This document shows positions 59,461-64,000 of a stretch of 64,000 bases of DNA, one piece after another. Where the stretch lies: positions 19,738,239 through 19,802,238 of the forward strand of contig CM046330.1 in assembly GCA_025403435.1 (NCBI GenBank), written 5' to 3'. Position 1 is the first letter of the stretch; every line of letters starts with the position of its first letter. The stretch comes from Artocarpus heterophyllus. Taxonomy: Eukaryota > Streptophyta > Magnoliopsida > Rosales > Moraceae. The notes beneath the pieces were generated by a model. It was not told the origin of the DNA, searched no databases, and saw only the letters and a program-made list of their open reading frames with translations. The position numbers and the translations under genes are program-made.

Positions 59461-60345
59461 AAATCTATGACCCAAGTGTCATTTGATTTCTTAACTACAA
59501 AGTTTCAATAACCAGAAGTTCACATTTCCTCCTCAAGAAAGGAAGTCCTTGAAATTTTTCTTAATATGCCCGACCTCCTATAGAAAAAGCGCTTTAGCTT
59601 CTTCGGGTTCTTTTTTTTCCTTCTTGTCCTTGCCTTTTGCCAGGACAGAAGACTTCCTGTTCTTAGCCCTCTGCTTCTTTCTATTCCCAAGGTTAGGATT
59701 GGAACTAGATGCAGTCTCCAAGTTAGCCTCACCATCAGTTAGAGTTTCCTTGATTAGATTTTCGAACTCCTATAACTGCTTCACCAACTTAGTCAAGGTC
59801 AGATCCTGGCTATTGTTCAAGTTATATAAAGCTCTAAACGAGATGAAATCCTTCGATAGAGTCTCAAAGACTATAGTCATCTGTGACTCAACATCAATGT
59901 CAGTTCCATAGGTTTGAGCCTCAACAAGATGACCTATGACTAACATCATTTGCTCCTTTACAGGAGTTCCCAGTATTTGTTTGCAGTTTAGAAGCTTTTG
60001 AAGAGCCCCTTGCCATTTCATTAAGGCTTGGCCTTCAAACATATCTTCAAGATTATCCAAGATCTACTTAGTAGTCTCACAATCTTTATGTTGAGCTTGC
60101 AACACATTATTCATGCTAGCCATAATGTAACAGCAGGCATGATCATTAGCATCTTTCCAACGATTATACGCTTGAATTTGCTCATTAGTGGAATCACCAG
60201 TAGGCTTAGTAGGACATGGTATTGTTAGCACAAATTTTAGTTTCTCAAAGGAAAGGATGATATTCGGGTTCTTTTTCCAATCATTTTAGTTCTTGCCAGT
60301 TAACATGTTCTTATCGAGGATTGATGATAAAGTGTTTTTAGACAT
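59461..60345 (-). pseudogene. Element B gag
   Basis: Starts MSKNTLSSILDKN at 60345, matching the inner ATG of C2 gag and supporting that start. 59770-60060 is open (ILDNLEDMFEGQ, QLLNCKQILGT-like). The Lys-rich run and zinc knuckle region (59520-59640) are broken. A stop interrupts NDWKK near 60290. Confidence 0.85.
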
Positions 60346-60709
60346 TTTTATCTACAATAAAGATTCATATACCAAACATAAGCAAACATTCCACAACAGT
60401 TTAATAAGATAACACAAACGTAACAGCGGGCCTGATCGTTAGCATCCTTCTAGTAATCATACACTTGGATTTGCTCATTTGTGGAATCCCTGGTAGGTTC
60501 GAGAAGATAGGGTGTGTCAGCACAAATTTTAATCCCTCAAAGGAGAGGACAATGTTTAGGTTCTATTTCCAATCACTATAATTATCACCATTTAACATTT
60601 TTATCGAGTATCAATAATACTACATTTTTAGACATTTTAATCTACAATAAGGATTCATATACCAAATACAAGTAAACATTCCACAACATTTTTGTAAGAT
60701 AACACAAAC
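60127..60709 (-). repeat. 293-bp tandem duplication at the gag start of B
   Basis: 60127-60419 and 60420-60709 are two copies in direct tandem. Each starts GTAACAGC and covers the first ~70 codons of gag plus 70 bp upstream. They have diverged by substitutions and small gaps, so the duplication is old. C2 has a single copy. Confidence 0.85.
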
Positions 60710-62188
60710 AAGTAAGCATACAATGTGTTTATGTGTCAAAACTTTGAAAATATCACCACCTGACAACAATAATTCCCGACTCATAATTTAATAAGCCGCC
60801 TTGGGGAAACTTGCCAAATTCAATTAAGAACAGAGATCCCATCTGATTAGTATATGACATCTAAGACCTGTCTAATCTACATATACTAATAATCATATTC
60901 TTTGGCTATTAATTTCATTAACAAAGCTCCTAGGGGAGGTTAATAAGAAAATTAATTTTGAGTGTATAACCATTATTTCAATTACTTTATCCATGATTTA
61001 TAATCGCCACTTAGGGATGTAAAATGATAAATCATGCTAAAATAAATTATTCCTTCGAAGATCCAACCCAATATATGATGAAATCCCTTCCTTAAGGTCG
61101 AAACCACTATGTACTATCTATGGACCAACGATGGAGGTCTTAGGTCCTCTTTTCAGAAACCTTCTCCTACTCAATATTTTAAAATTCAAAGTTTTATGTT
61201 AATATGCATGTACAATTTTTAATGAGCGGCACTCCCTATTCTACATGGCATGTTATCAATATACACGGTAAATCATGTTATAATGCAAATAAGCAAAGCA
61301 ACATGCAAACTACAAGAAAAATAATAAATAGCCATAATATCATAGTTCTATCCTAGAGAAAGAAAATAAAGATTATAAAAGATCAATTAAAATATATTAT
61401 TGATTTTCATCTTGTATCTTTTTATTGTATCCTTCTTCATATGGCATTGATCTTCTATTCTTCAATCTCTTACAGATCAAAAGGTTTATTTTTTTAGTCA
61501 TCATAAAATTTCATGTTTCTCAGAATTGTCTCAAAAGCAAAATCAAAGACTGCACTAAAAAATGCACCTTGTTTGAAAACGGTTCTGCCCCTCTGCTGGC
61601 CTGTTGATTTGGAAGATCGGCCTACCAGTCTACGACCATTGGCCTACTGACTTGAAAGTTCACCCTGCCCACCGTGTTGAACTAGCGTTTTTTCTATATT
61701 TATGAAAAAATTATTTTAAGCAGTTTTTAATTTTATTTTCAACAATTCAAAAACTTAAAAATTTATAAAAACAAAAAAAAATAGAACTCCAAATATCTCC
61801 ATCTTCTAGATCCGTCCTCACTTCGAATGATTATTTTATTAAAAATTTTACAAATTAAAATTAAAATAATAAATCCTAAAAGGTGATGATAGACCGTCAT
61901 CAAATTGCATGAAAAAAAAGCTTAGATACATATTCTAACCTCTAAGGAACTATAACCAGTATAAATTAATTAATTAATTAAATAATTAAATAAAATTTAG
62001 TCAACCATAATTAATTAATAAACATTCACTATATAATCTCATGAAAAATTTAATAATATTGAAACCTTAGAGTGCTAAATCTCTAAAAAATAAAATTCAA
62101 GATAAAAGAGAATAATATCACATAATTCATGTATATTGCATGACCACAAACCCACAAATCAACGTAGAAACTAGGCTCTGATATCAAT
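60710..62188 (-). other. Element B leader with worn primer site
   Basis: Parallel to the C2 leader, with the CTCCTAGGGGAGGTTAAT phrase at 60925 and a worn motif array at 61590-61680 (units TCGGCCTACCAGTC, TTGGCCTACTGAC). It ends with minus-strand TGATATCAGAGCC, a mutated initiator-Met site (62172-62185). Confidence 0.8.
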
Positions 62189-64000
62189 TGTTGAAAACTA
62201 GTACGTGATGAAATTTTAAAAAATTTTGAATTGGAGTATTTTTCAAATTACAAGTTTGACATGCTAAATATATAAATTAATGACAGATCTTACATATCGC
62301 TTTTGTATACCAAAAGCAACAAGAATCCGTGAAGAGAAGAATGTTCCAAAAGATCCTCAACCAACTGGTATTCTTTGCTATTCTCTATCCACGATCAGAA
62401 TGTGAGTGGTCACACATCGTACAGGTTTTCCTTCGATGACTCTCCTTCCAACTACTTGAGAAAACCTAGAGCTAAGGTTCTTAATGCTGAACAATAGCTC
62501 TTAGGGAGTTTTAGAGTTTGTCTCACTAGAATACTCACTCTATGCTTCTCAAATGATTTGAATAACAAAGAAAACTCACCCCCTATTTATAGTGGTCAAA
62601 TTTGGTTAAATCTTATCAAATTAGACCTCAAAATTTGAGTATGGAACAACTTATGATGAAAAACACGTATACTGATTATAGCATGTTTGGCATGCCAATC
62701 TAGAAGATCGGCCTACTGAACTTACTCTATTGGCCTGCCGAACTTTTCCATCGGCCTACCATTCGTGCGATAATCTGTAAGCCTCATAATATCTTATTTT
62801 CACCCATGAATCTTAGATAGAGCCTTAGTTTTAATTCAAATAACCCAATAGAGAAGTTTTTTGATTAACAGAGTCATATACAAATAATCCCATAGTAAAT
62901 AAAATATTATGCAAATAATTCAACATGTTTATCTTGAATTAGTTTACAAAATTAATTCAACTGATAAACTAACATGAATTATTAAATCTATTTTACCAAA
63001 TTTCAACTAATCTAATAATTTAATATAAGTCACAAATATGTAAGAAAAACACACTGTATCGTTACAAAATTTATTATGAGCTAGCAAAAGGGATCCGAAA
63101 GACACATATAGTTCAAGCCCCTATAATTATAAAATGCAATATTCCACTAAAAGCTTATAATTATCAACTCTAACGCTACTCTACTAAAAGCTTAGAACTA
63201 CACTCGCGAACTATATAAAAATATAAAGCTCCAATAAGCTAACCGTCGATGACATATCATAATGTGTTGCATCCCTATAGGATATCCATAATCAGTTTAA
63301 GAATAAATTCCTTTTTACCTTCTCAATTATTTTTATCTTACGTCCATTATCTCACCATTAGAATACTTACTATTCATAAATAGTATACCATTCGGTTATA
63401 CCTATGTATCCAAATGGTTGAGCACTGTAGTCTCCAAATTACAAGATAATGCATATAAGAGAATATCATCAACTCTACAGAAAGAGCTATGGATTCCATA
63501 TCTATGAATAATGAGTCTACATCATTTAAAAGTCATATCTCCAACGTACTGGTATGCATACCATTATTAAATTAGGATTTCACCCTTTGGTACATCAAAA
63601 GACGTAAGTCAAGAATACAGGCCCATTATTGATTTCAGGATTAAGACACAACACATATGATTGTTTAAATTGAATTGATTTAAACGAACAGAATTATTAA
63701 CAAAATCAATTCAATTTTTTTGTCTCAATCTAACACATCGTCACCTATGACAATGTATCAATGTTTCTGCTCGCAGAGTCCCACTCCGATGACCAAGACA
63801 TGCCATCTCCGTTAGGGATATAGACAATATAACAATATTAGCATGAATAAAGCGCTCAACTTTATTTCCTCGATTGCAAATCTTATCATTTAGACCATCA
63901 CCTTTAAGATTCATGTCTTTTGTATGATCTGTCCATCATATGCAGGATCTTAAAGGTTACACCGACAATCTTAGACTTTTTATTTGCTTATCATACATTC
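62189..64000 (-). repeat. Right (5') LTR of element B, edge-truncated
   Basis: Begins TGTTGAAAACTAG and continues to the window end, short of its last ~175 bp. A motif array at 62690-62770 lies upstream of the TATA (CTATTTATAGTGG at 62583 read on the minus strand). Confidence 0.85.

Overview
The window is plant nuclear DNA, most likely from a dicot with a repeat-rich genome. It consists almost entirely of nested LTR retrotransposons and contains no gene that I can assign to the host. The evidence for a plant is the Ty3/gypsy chromovirus and Ty1/copia coding domains, primer binding sites matching initiator-Met tRNA, long AT-rich LTRs of about 2 kb, CT-rich leaders and dense nesting. The unrelated spacer DNA is AT-rich, with microsatellites.

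Layout. (1) 1-10975: a minus-strand Ty3/gypsy element (G1) cut by the left window edge. It has two long LTRs and a gag-pol with a few stops. Its gag is split by a copia solo LTR (6419-8402) flanked by the 5-bp duplication CCCTC. (2) 10976-13900: AT-rich spacer. (3) 13900-18064: probable plus-strand gypsy LTR remnant, interrupted by an old copia solo LTR (15116-17035). (4) 18065-27767: a complete minus-strand Ty1/copia element (C2), with near-identical LTRs, the target duplication GCCTC, a primer site, a polypurine tract and a gag-pol frame broken only by two in-frame stops. (5) 27773-34052 and 42611-42725: remains of an older copia element (minus-strand gag/protease, plus-strand integrase/RT/RNase H). 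A decayed gypsy element (G2, 34053-42610, duplication CATAT) landed inside the pol part. (6) 43560-46233: very old copia LTR carrying a small non-autonomous insertion. (7) 46277-48689: probable gypsy LTR. (8) 49640 to the right edge: an old minus-strand copia element (B). Its left LTR was hit by a relative (A) that was later truncated. Its integrase was hit by a solo LTR (C3, duplication TACAG), and its gag start carries a 293-bp tandem duplication.

How the parts work together. Each element is a gag-pol transposition unit: capsid, protease, reverse transcriptase, RNase H and integrase, with the LTR promoter driving an RNA primed by initiator-Met tRNA. C2 is the youngest and closest to functional. 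The nesting order gives a relative chronology: the old copia pol and B are oldest, then G2, A and C3, and C2 and the solo LTR in G1 are youngest.

The most unusual feature is a near-palindromic 14-15 bp motif (core TTCGGC-NN-GCCGAA) repeated with a 21-22 bp period. It occurs in noncoding parts of both gypsy families and of the copia family, although these superfamilies are otherwise unrelated. In the copia LTR it lies upstream of the TATA box; in the gypsy LTR it lies downstream of it; in C2 a second, eight-unit array sits in the leader. All positions and identities were judged by eye.
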